A stretch of DNA of 64,000 nt from Burkholderia contaminans (GTDB taxonomy: Bacteria > Pseudomonadota > Gammaproteobacteria > Burkholderiales > Burkholderiaceae), in the NCBI RefSeq assembly GCF_029633825.1, contig NZ_CP090644.1, positions 1 to 64,000 on the forward strand. The letters are read 5' to 3'. The notes under the pieces were generated by a model that worked only from the letters and a program-made list of their open reading frames with translations, did no database searches and was not told where the DNA came from. The translations under genes and the position numbers were made by a program. This document shows positions 1-6,609 of the stretch, piece after piece (the stretch's first letter is position 1; every line of letters starts with the position of its first letter).

Positions 1-195
1 CACGCCGGTGACGAAAGTGGGCTGACCCAGCTTATTCATCAAGTCCGGCCGCACCCCGTGTTCGAGTGCCACCAGCGTCAATATCAGGGCTGCAAACGCC
101 AGCCAGCATGCCGCCCGCAGCGTAGGCGGCAGCAGGCGTCGAACCGGTTTTGCCTCGGCGACCAGCGATTCGATCAGATCCTGGGTAGATGTCAT
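1..195 (-). CDS. nrsF: NrsF/DUF1109 anti-sigma factor, N-terminal part (runs off left edge)
   Basis: The reverse strand from 195 encodes MTSTQDLIESLVAEAKPVRR followed by a hydrophobic stretch (CWLAFAALILTLVAL), then a short loop to the window edge. This is the usual start of NrsF (DUF1109) proteins: a short polar N-terminus, then the first of about six membrane helices. Family members are inner-membrane anti-sigma factors that hold an ECF sigma factor until an oxidative or metal stress signal. The matching sigma gene is expected just upstream; what remains of it here is decayed (197-430). About 65 residues are visible, so integrity of the rest is unknown. Confidence 0.7.
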   Translation of the reverse strand, partial: MTSTQDLIESLVAEAKPVRRLLPPTLRAACWLAFAALILTLVALEHGVRPDLMNKLGQPTFVTGV

Positions 196-196
196 G

Positions 197-430
197 CTTC
201 GCCTCCCCGCTTTCCGCTCGGCTGACGCTGATTGTGCCGCGCCCGGTGTGTCGCAGACCTTCGGCGTGGCCGTCGGGATCCCGCTGGCCACCGCAGCTTC
301 CCATGCTAACGACGCTTCGTCGCATTTCCAGTGATCCGGATCGCATCCCACTGCGCCTCCGTCACGCGCTCATCCGGTCGAAGAGCCTCCGGCACCTGCA
401 GCACTATGCAGTGCGACTCTTCTGGCTCAG
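197..430 (-). pseudogene. Decayed ECF sigma factor, region 4 remnant
   Basis: No open frame spans this stretch, but two reverse frames carry consecutive pieces of a sigma-70 region 4. One frame reads VPEALRPDERVTEAQWDAIR. After a frame change the next reads KCDEASLAWEAAVASG, followed by TATPKV. These align with LPQGQRDAIR and KLEEMSLKEAAVASG in the related copy at 2509-2991. At least one frameshift and a damaged HRG end are visible, and there is no start codon. It lies directly before the NrsF start at 195, the normal sigma/anti-sigma order. It is inferred to be a dead sigma gene tail. Confidence 0.5.
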
Positions 431-434
431 AGGG

Positions 435-656
435 CTAGTAGCCCTTCGCGCCGGAGGCGTGGTTCCCCATCCCGCTGTCTTGCTTTTTCATCATTTTCTT
501 TTGATGCTTCATCGGTGTCTTGGCCATCGTCCCGCTGGCAGCCAGCGTTTCGGACGACATCGCATTGTTACTCATCACGCCGCTCGCTTGTGCAAACGTT
601 GCACCGCCCGCCATCAATAGGCCAGCGGAACATGCAGCAATGATCAAGTTCTTCAT
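435..656 (-). CDS. Small secreted MXKDX-like peptide
   Basis: Predicted 73-residue protein starting MKNLIIAACSAGLLMAGGATFAQA, a clear Sec signal peptide. A Met/Ser/Lys-rich tail follows with loose repeats such as MSNNAMSS and KHQKKMMKKQDSGMG. An in-frame ATG exists 18 bases upstream, but the ATG at 656 has an AAGGAGCG Shine-Dalgarno directly before it, so it is preferred. It resembles the Burkholderia pentapeptide MXKDX repeat proteins, although the repeat is weak here. Such peptides often sit beside sigma/NrsF pairs, as here. The mature part could bind metal or be stress-related, but the function is unknown. Confidence 0.7.
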   Translation of the reverse strand: MKNLIIAACSAGLLMAGGATFAQASGVMSNNAMSSETLAASGTMAKTPMKHQKKMMKKQDSGMGNHASGAKGY

Positions 657-735
657 TTTGCGCTCCTTGTTCATTACTTGATTCCGACGGATCGCCGGCT
701 GCGTCGAGGGCGCCCGCTACGCGTTCCTTCGCGCC

Positions 736-1524
736 TCAGGAGCCGCCGAACCAACTGTACCCTTGGTCTTCCCAGTAACCGCCAGGGTACGTATTTGTGA
801 CGAACATCTCCATAATGTGCTTCGGGTTTTTGTAGCCGAGCTTTGTCGGCATCCGCAGCTTCATCGGAAAGCCGTATTCGGGCGGCAGCGTCTTGCCGTC
901 GTACTGAAACGTCAGCAGTGTCTGGGAGTGCAGCGCCGTCGCCATGTCGATACTTCCGTAATAGTCATCCGCACATTTGAAGCCGACATACTTTGCCGAC
1001 GTGTCCGCACCGATCCGCTGCAGGAATTCGCGGAAAGGCGTCCCGCCCCAGCGGCCAATCGCGCTCCATCCTTCCACGCAAATGTGACGCGTGATCTGTT
1101 CGGCATGCGGCAGTGCGTACAGCTCCGGTAGCGTCCAAGTGCGCTTTCCGGTCACAAGGCCGCCAATCTGCAGCCGGTAGTTCGAGCCGTCCACGTCGGG
1201 CACCTCGTCTATTCCGTAATACGCATTGAACGGAAACGGCCGCGTGATTTGCGCTTCGGTGTAAGTCGGCGCCAGCCGGGTCGGGTCGAACAGCCACGCC
1301 TGCACGCGGTCGTTCATCCGCGACACCCGCATCAGGAAGGCGTTGACCGATTGGTCGTCGGTGAGGCTGCAGCCCGTCAGCATCGCGAGGCCGCCGAGCG
1401 TCAGCGCGCGCTGGGTGAAGAGGCGCCGCGACGGCAGCGCCAGTTCGCGTTGCGCGTCTTTCAGGATCGACTTGCGATCGAGCGACGGGCTGACAGGAAA
1501 ACTGATCTTCTGCCTAATGGACAT
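736..1524 (-). CDS. Periplasmic molybdopterin-dependent oxidoreductase (sulfite oxidase/MsrP-like)
   Basis: 262 residues. The N-terminus carries a twin-arginine-like signal (SRRLFTQRALTLGGLAMLTG) ending in a Cys at about residue 52 that could be a lipobox. The rest matches the oxidoreductase molybdopterin-binding fold. HICVEGWSAIGRWGG holds the conserved Moco-ligand Cys (about residue 149), and the C-terminal part includes GFPMKLRMPTKLGYKNPKHI. The next gene downstream (1535-2119) is a membrane cytochrome b, so the pair probably forms a quinol-linked periplasmic reductase, as MsrP/MsrQ do, although the partner here is cytochrome b561-like and not MsrQ. The substrate is not determinable. Confidence 0.88.
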   Translation of the reverse strand: MSIRQKISFPVSPSLDRKSILKDAQRELALPSRRLFTQRALTLGGLAMLTGCSLTDDQSVNAFLMRVSRMNDRVQAWLFDPTRLAPTYTEAQITRPFPFNAYYGIDEVPDVDGSNYRLQIGGLVTGKRTWTLPELYALPHAEQITRHICVEGWSAIGRWGGTPFREFLQRIGADTSAKYVGFKCADDYYGSIDMATALHSQTLLTFQYDGKTLPPEYGFPMKLRMPTKLGYKNPKHIMEMFVTNTYPGGYWEDQGYSWFGGS

Positions 1525-1534
1525 CGCAATCTCC

Positions 1535-2119
1535 TCAGCGTCCGCGGATCATCGTCAGCAGCGAGCGGGGCACCACGGCGACCATCGCGACATGCACCAC
1601 GACGAACGCTACCAGCACGGCCATCGCGCAGAAATGGACGATGCGCGCGGACTCGTAACCGCCCATCAATTCCCGAAGCAGCGGGAACTGCACTGATTTC
1701 CAGAGCACTATCCCGGACAGCACCAGTACGATCAAGTCGATGATCGCAATCAGGTAGGCGAGTTTCTGCACCGCGTTGTAGTTGTGCAAATCGTCGTGAT
1801 GCAGCTTCCCAGCCAGCGCTCGCATGAGATCGCGCAGCACGGCCACCGGCGCCAGCGGAAAGAATTTACGAAAGAGGCGCCCGGTCACGAGGTTCAGCAC
1901 GAGATAGACGATGCCGTTGAAAACCAATACCCACATCGCCGCGAAATGCCATTGCAGCGCGCCGGCGAGCCACCCGCCCAGCGTAATGTCCGGCGAAAAC
2001 ATGAATCCTTTGAAGATCGGCGACGCATCATAGATGCGCCAGCCGGACAGCACCATCACGATCGCGGCGAGTGCGTTCACCCAGTGCGTGATGCGTAGCC
2101 AGATCGGATGAATCGCCAT
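1535..2119 (-). CDS. Cytochrome b/b6-domain membrane subunit (cytochrome b561-like)
   Basis: 194 residues starting MAIHPIWLRITHWVNALAAI. The open frame continues far upstream, but the ATG at 2119 with AGAGAGGCG before it is the sensible start. Four hydrophobic helices are visible, with His residues suited to bis-haem ligation (THW near residue 12, WHF near 57, VHF near 162, VHV near 176). It belongs to the family of b-type cytochromes that pass electrons between quinol and a periplasmic enzyme. It lies 10 bases from the Moco enzyme on the same strand and is inferred to be its electron donor. Confidence 0.85.
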   Translation of the reverse strand: MAIHPIWLRITHWVNALAAIVMVLSGWRIYDASPIFKGFMFSPDITLGGWLAGALQWHFAAMWVLVFNGIVYLVLNLVTGRLFRKFFPLAPVAVLRDLMRALAGKLHHDDLHNYNAVQKLAYLIAIIDLIVLVLSGIVLWKSVQFPLLRELMGGYESARIVHFCAMAVLVAFVVVHVAMVAVVPRSLLTMIRGR

Positions 2120-2508
2120 GATCGCCTCTCTTAACCGCACACCGTCAGAGCGGTCGCCTGCAGCTCGCCGCTGTCCCTTGCGCCCATGCGTGACGGTGAC
2201 GATGCCGCATGTATCAGATTGTAGATTTAGCTGGTACTGCCGACCGCGATTTTCTGGCACATTTCGACGGCTGCACGACGTGCAGCTCCGCCGCCCGTCA
2301 GCCACGAGCGTCTTGCCGCCGCTTTCGTCTGCTTGAACCGGCTGCAAGACCCGCTCGTCGCCGAAGTACCGGCACGCTCCGCGTCGACCAACACTTGAGA
2401 CCGTGTCCGACCATCCTGTTATGTCGAGATTCGACGTTGGCGTGCTTGCGAAGAAGGTTCGTGGCAATTGCGGCGTCGCAAGAAGGAGAGCGAAATCCCA
2501 TCCGCTAA
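2120..2508. other. Intergenic stretch with no recognisable gene
   Basis: Both strands carry only short open frames without convincing starts or recognisable domains. The promoter of the cytochrome b/Moco operon is presumably here on the reverse strand. Nothing else is visible. Confidence 0.4.
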
Positions 2509-2991
2509 TCACTCGCCCGCTCCGACCCAACGGAACAGCCGCGCGCCGTACGACGCGCTCGCGATCAACAGGACGATTATCAGCCCGACGTTCCACGCGA
2601 GAATCATCATCGTGGCGTCGAGCGGATGATAGAGCGATAGCGCGACCGCCGTCATCGCGGAGACGGCAACGCTTCCCGCCATGACCACGGGCACCGGCGC
2701 GAGACGTGCGGCATGGCGCAGCATGATCAGCAGTGTCAACGAAAGCGGCACACCGGTGAGCACGAGCGTGACCCCGCGATGGACCGCGACCTCCAGGGCG
2801 GCAACCGTCATGCCGCTCGCGACGGCCGCTTCCTTCAACGACATTTCCTCGAGTTTGAGCGTCCGGATCGCGTCGCGCTGGCCCTGTGGTAACCGGGAGG
2901 GCGCGTCGCGCAGCACCCGCGAATCGGCTGCCTCCTCCATAAGATTCGCTCCGTGGCCGGCCAAGGTTTCGTGGTCGGGGTCGAGCGACAT
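2509..2991 (-). pseudogene. ECF sigma factor region 4 fused in frame to NrsF C-terminal half
   Basis: This 160-residue open frame has two unrelated halves. Residues about 25-72 (LPQGQRDAIRTLKLEEMS, then KEAAVASGMTVAALEVAVHRG) are a sigma-70 region 4 helix-turn-helix. Residues about 73-160 (GVPLSLTLLIMLRHAARL and further membrane helices up to ARLFRWVG) match the end of an NrsF/DUF1109 anti-sigma factor. Sigma region 2 and the first NrsF helices are absent. The likeliest origin is an internal deletion through an adjacent sigma-nrsF pair. The product would be a membrane-anchored DNA-binding domain if made. It is treated here as a chimeric remnant. Confidence 0.6.
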
Positions 2992-3097
2992 CTCGCGTGA
3001 TGCCGCACGGCCCCGGCAACGTTGTATCAGGCAGGCAGAGGTGGCTCCGTACGTTCGGACAGTCGTTTCGCGATTTAAAGTGGAAGCCGCTGATCGT

Positions 3098-3279
3098 TAA
3101 GCTGCCGTTTTGATCGCAGGCAGCATCGCGAAGTAAGCCTCGTCCGGCGTCCGGTCGGTCAGACTGGAATGAGGCCGTTGCCGGTTGTACCACGTCATGT
3201 AAGCGGCGATCGACTCGCGGGCCTGGCTCACCGATTCATACGGTTTTAAATATACCTATTCATATTTCACACTCCGCCA
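3098..3279 (-). pseudogene. IS3-family OrfB transposase, C-terminal piece
   Basis: Reverse-strand coding for KPYESVSQARESIAAYMTWY and then NRQRPHSSLTDRTPDEAYF, ending IKTAA and TAA. This is the typical IS3-family integrase tail. Just upstream in this frame an internal TAG interrupts KYE*VYLK, where a Glu codon is expected. The rest of the gene continues beyond the IS256 insertion at 3288-4661, in the piece at 4662-4988. Confidence 0.85.
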
Positions 3280-3287
3280 TAGCCGCT

Positions 3288-4661
3288 GAACCTGTCCGCA
3301 TTTTTGTGGGCGAGGCGGTTGAACAACAGGTTATCCACGCGCCTGCGTGAATCGCTCGCCGAACAGGATAGCAAACTGGTTCATCGCTGATTTCCAGTCG
3401 AAGGCGGCCCGCACGGTCTTGGCCAGCACGTTGCGCAGCGCCAGCCAGAGCAGCTTGATCGCCGCCTCGTCATTGGGGAAGTGACCACGGGTCTTGATGA
3501 TCTTGCGCAGTTGCATGTTCAGACTTTCAATGGCATTCGTTGTGTACACGACCCGTCGAATCTCCGGCGGAAACACGAAGAACGGTATGACGTGCTCCCA
3601 GGCGCGCTGCCACGATTGCACGATGGTCGGATATTTCTCGCCCCACGGGCCGTCGGCGAAGTCCTGTAACGCCTGCCTTGCCGCCTCTTCGCTAGCGGCT
3701 GCGTAGATCGGGCGCAGGGCTGTGGCGAGCGCCTTACGGTCCTTGTAGCTGGCGTACTCGAGGCTGTTGCGGATCAGATGCACGATGCAGGTCTGAACGG
3801 TTGTCCGCGGATAGGCTGCACTGATGGCCTCGGTCAGCCCCTTCAGGCCATCGACCACGGCGATCAGGATGTCCTGGCAGCCGCGCGTCTTGAGTTCGTT
3901 GAACACCTTGAGCCAGAACTTGGCGCCCTCGGTCTGCTCGATCCAGAGGCCCAGCACGTCGCGCTGGCCGTCGGCCTGGATGCCCAAGGCCAGATAGACG
4001 GCCTTGTTGCTGACCACGCCGTCGTCGCGGATCTTGACCCGCAGCGCATCGAAGAACACCACCGGGTACATTGGCTCGAGCGGGCGGTTCTGCCAGCTCA
4101 GCGCCTCGGCCATCACCTCGTCGGTGACCGAGCTGATGAAGTCGGGCGACACTTCGGTGCCGTAGTGCTCGGCCAGAAACCCTTGAATCTCGCGCACACT
4201 CATGCCGCGGGCGTACATCGCGATGATGCGTTCGTCGAAGCCGGTGAAGCGGCGCTCGTGCTTGGGAATCAGAATCGGCTCGAAGCTGCCGTCGCGATCG
4301 CGGGGGACTTCGACCCGAACCGGGCCACGATCGGTGATGACCGTCTTGCCGCTGGCGCCGTTGCGCTCGTTGGCTTGCCCGGTAGGCTTGGACTGGCCGG
4401 ACGGGTAGCCCAAATGCAGATTCATCTCGGCGCCCATTGCGCGTTCGATGATCGCTTTGTTGAACGCCAGCATCAGATCCTGGACCTCGGTCGGCGTCAT
4501 CGGCCCCTTGACCAGTTGGTCCAGCAGTTCCTTGGGCAACTCAGGCAGCGGCCCGCGGGCCGCTGCCTGACGCGCTACGGTTTGTCTTTTCTTCTTCATC
4601 GGCATATCCATGGCTTTTACACCTCATGATATGCCCCGCCCACAAAATGACGGATAGGTCC
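3288..4661 (-). mobile_element. IS256-family insertion sequence with 8-bp target duplication
   Basis: A 1374-bp element with imperfect terminal inverted repeats. The left end begins GAACCTGTCCGCA and continues to GTGGGCGAGGC. The right end, read in reverse, begins GGACCTATCCGTC and continues to GTGGGCGGGGC. It is flanked by the direct repeat TAGCCGCT at 3280-3287 and 4662-4669, the 8-bp duplication typical of IS256 elements. Removing it restores VERLWRSVKYE in the IS3-family transposase it interrupts. The intact ends and duplication suggest a recent insertion. Confidence 0.93.
3331..4611 (-). CDS. IS256-family (Mutator-type) transposase
   Basis: 426 residues, full length for the family. It has the acidic residues and motifs of the Mutator-like DDE fold: VVFFDALRVKIRDDG, DILIAVVDGLKGLTEAI, CIVHLIRNSLEYASYKD (the Cys-x2-His signature) and YTTNAIESLN near the C-terminus. 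It is the only gene of the element at 3288-4661 and appears intact. Confidence 0.95.
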   Translation of the reverse strand: MDMPMKKKRQTVARQAAARGPLPELPKELLDQLVKGPMTPTEVQDLMLAFNKAIIERAMGAEMNLHLGYPSGQSKPTGQANERNGASGKTVITDRGPVRVEVPRDRDGSFEPILIPKHERRFTGFDERIIAMYARGMSVREIQGFLAEHYGTEVSPDFISSVTDEVMAEALSWQNRPLEPMYPVVFFDALRVKIRDDGVVSNKAVYLALGIQADGQRDVLGLWIEQTEGAKFWLKVFNELKTRGCQDILIAVVDGLKGLTEAISAAYPRTTVQTCIVHLIRNSLEYASYKDRKALATALRPIYAAASEEAARQALQDFADGPWGEKYPTIVQSWQRAWEHVIPFFVFPPEIRRVVYTTNAIESLNMQLRKIIKTRGHFPNDEAAIKLLWLALRNVLAKTVRAAFDWKSAMNQFAILFGERFTQARG

Positions 4662-4988
4662 TAGCCGCTCGACGAACACATTGTCGCGCCAACTGCCCTT
4701 GCCATCCATCGACAGCCGGACGCCTTTGCCGAGCACCATCTCAGTGAACGCGTCGCTGGTGAATTGGCTACCCTGATCGGTATTGACGATTTCCGGCTGC
4801 CCATACCTCGCGAACGCCTCTTCCAGCACGGCGACGGCATGCTCGGCTTCGAGCGTGATGGCTACCCGGTGCGCGAGCACACGGCGGCTTGCCCAGTCGA
4901 CGACTGCCGTCAGATAGACGAAGCCGCGCGCCATCGGAACGTACGTCGTGTCGAGTGCCCAGACCTTGCTTTCGATGATCGCCTTCAA
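4662..4988 (-). pseudogene. IS3-family OrfB transposase, central piece
   Basis: Encodes VWALDTTYVPMARGFVYLTA, then EIVNTDQGSQFTSDAFT and SWRDNVFVERL, two of the catalytic Asp motifs of an rve integrase core. Upstream of about 4995 the frame stops, and the N-terminal HTH part of OrfB and all of OrfA are missing. The downstream end is cut by the IS256 element and resumes at 3279. The parent IS was therefore already truncated, and carried a nonsense codon, as well as being interrupted. Confidence 0.85.
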
Positions 4989-5029
4989 GATGACTTCGCC
5001 GGAGGCTTACACTGAGACTGACTCCCCGG

Positions 5030-6016
5030 CTACACAACGTGTGCGGGAGCCAGAAGGCACGGATGCGACGGATCACCGGCCTCGATCTGAAACGTAGCGT
5101 GATTGATGGAGAAGCGCGTGCGTAGTTCCTCGCAGGCTGACTGAACAAACGCATCATCGATGCCGCCCCCGGGTCGTACCAGATGTACTGTCAACGCAGT
5201 CTCTGTCGTGCTCAGCGGCCAGATGTGGAGATCATGAACGTCCTGCACGCCAGGCATAGAAGCGAGAAAGGCCTGTACCTTCGCTGCATCTACCGCTTCC
5301 GGTACTTTATCGAGCGCCAGATTGACGCTGTCGCGCAGCAGTCCCCATGTTGAAAACAGAATCAGCGCCGCGATGCCGAGGCTGACAATCGGATCGAGCA
5401 GGGACCAACCGGTCATCATGATGACGAGTCCCGAGATCACGACTCCGGCGGAGACGGCGGCGTCCGCAGCCATATGCAGGAACGCTCCTTTGATGTTCAG
5501 ATCGCCCGCACGTCCGCGGGCAAATAACAGCGCCGTTGCGCCATTGATCAGGATGCCGATTGCAGCGACGATCATGACGGTTCTGCCGCCGACCTGGTCG
5601 TTAGCCAGCCCCGAAGTCAGTCGCCGGATCGCCTCCACGGAAATGCCGCCAACGCCGACCAGCAGTACAACCGCGTTGGTCAACGACGCGAGGATCGAGC
5701 TTCTGCTGTATCCGTAGGTGCGACTATGCGTTGGTTTTCGCCGTCCAAGCCATGCCGCGAACCAGGCCAGCAGGAGTCCAAGGACATCGCCAAGGTTGTG
5801 TGCGGCGTCTGCGAGCAAAGCGATGGAGTGCGCCGCGAGACCATATACAACCTCTGCCACCACGAAACCGGCATTGAGCGCTGAGCCGATCGCGAACGCG
5901 CTATCGAACCCGGCGGGCGGTGCGTGATTGTGGTGGTGATGCCCGTGGCTATCCTGATGATGAGCGTGCTCGCCGTGGTCGTCGTGATGATGGTCGTGTC
6001 CGCTGGGGCGTGTCAT
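5030..6016 (-). CDS. CDF-family divalent metal cation exporter (CzcD/DmeF type)
   Basis: 328 residues from the ATG at 6016, which has TAGGAGCC seven bases before it; an ATG 27 bases upstream lacks such a site. The N-terminus is His-rich (GHDHHHDDHGEHAHH), then six helices follow. The metal-site motifs LLADAAHNLGD in helix 2 and HMAADAAVSAG in helix 5 are present, as is a cytoplasmic C-terminal domain (VHDLHIWPLSTTETALT). CDF proteins export Zn, Co, Cd or Ni by proton antiport from the cytoplasm. It lies downstream of the broken cadR on the same strand and divergent from cadA, so it was probably part of one Cd/Zn regulon. Confidence 0.92.
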   Translation of the reverse strand: MTRPSGHDHHHDDHGEHAHHQDSHGHHHHNHAPPAGFDSAFAIGSALNAGFVVAEVVYGLAAHSIALLADAAHNLGDVLGLLLAWFAAWLGRRKPTHSRTYGYSRSSILASLTNAVVLLVGVGGISVEAIRRLTSGLANDQVGGRTVMIVAAIGILINGATALLFARGRAGDLNIKGAFLHMAADAAVSAGVVISGLVIMMTGWSLLDPIVSLGIAALILFSTWGLLRDSVNLALDKVPEAVDAAKVQAFLASMPGVQDVHDLHIWPLSTTETALTVHLVRPGGGIDDAFVQSACEELRTRFSINHATFQIEAGDPSHPCLLAPAHVV

Positions 6017-6104
6017 CCTGGCTCCTACGTTCTTCATGGTCATGCCAACGCGATAGCAATGTGGATGCCTTGCACTCGCGCGCCATGTCGACTTGCGGTA
6101 ATGC

Positions 6105-6527
6105 TCAGACGTGGCTGTGCGATGGGGGCGAACCAGCCATCACCGTCGTGCGAAGCTCCTGCATAATGCCGCAGTCTTCGACTGCATTCCTGGCGGCGCA
6201 CCGGCTGCGCACAGCAATTGCCCTTTCAGCGCGTTGAGTTCGTCAATCCGTTCCGCAACGTGACCAATATGTTCATCGACAAGCCCGTTTACGCCAGCAC
6301 AGTCAACGCCTGAGGCTTCGCTTGCATCCAGCAGCGTCAGGATCTCGGTGTGACTCATGCCCAGGCCCGGCAGTTTCGAAGGAAACGCAGCCTCTGAAGG
6401 TGCGTGTCGCCGTAGATCCGGTAATTGGTATCGGACCGTTCCGCAACGGGAAAAAGGCCTTCCTTCTCGTAGAACCGGACCGTATCGGCCGTGCAGCTGC
6501 CTGCATGGCCAGCTCGCTAATTTTCAT
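6105..6527 (-). pseudogene. cadR: MerR-family metal regulator (CadR/PbrR type) broken by three frameshifts
   Basis: Three reverse frames must be joined to read a MerR/CadR protein. It starts MKISELAMQA, shifts to TADTVRFYEKEGLFPVAERS, then NYRIYGDTHLQRLRFLRNCR, shifts to LGMSHTEILTLLDASEASG, and shifts again to RSRCAARNAVEDCGIMQEL, ending HSHV and TGA at 6105. Each shift fits one missing base (near 6495, 6362 and 6205). The Cys of DCGIM and the Cys of SGVDC are the usual CadR metal ligands. It sits divergent from cadA, where this family normally sits. Either the gene is dead or the assembly has three indels within 420 bp. Confidence 0.8.
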
Positions 6528-6549
6528 ACAAAATTTCCTTGCGCTGTGC

Positions 6550-6580
6550 TTGACCTTGGAGCGGCTCCAAGGTGTTTACT
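6550..6580 (+). promoter_or_regulatory. MerR-type promoter/operator of cadA
   Basis: A -35 like TTGACC (6550-6555) and a -10 like TTTACT (6575-6580) are separated by 19 bp, the long spacer used by MerR-family promoters. The spacer holds a perfect dyad CCTTGGAG-CGG-CTCCAAGG (6554-6572), the expected CadR/ZntR operator. It lies 30 bases before the cadA start and just outside the broken cadR gene. Confidence 0.85.
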
Positions 6581-6609
6581 AGACCACAACGCGCTTAAGG
6601 AATCCAGCA

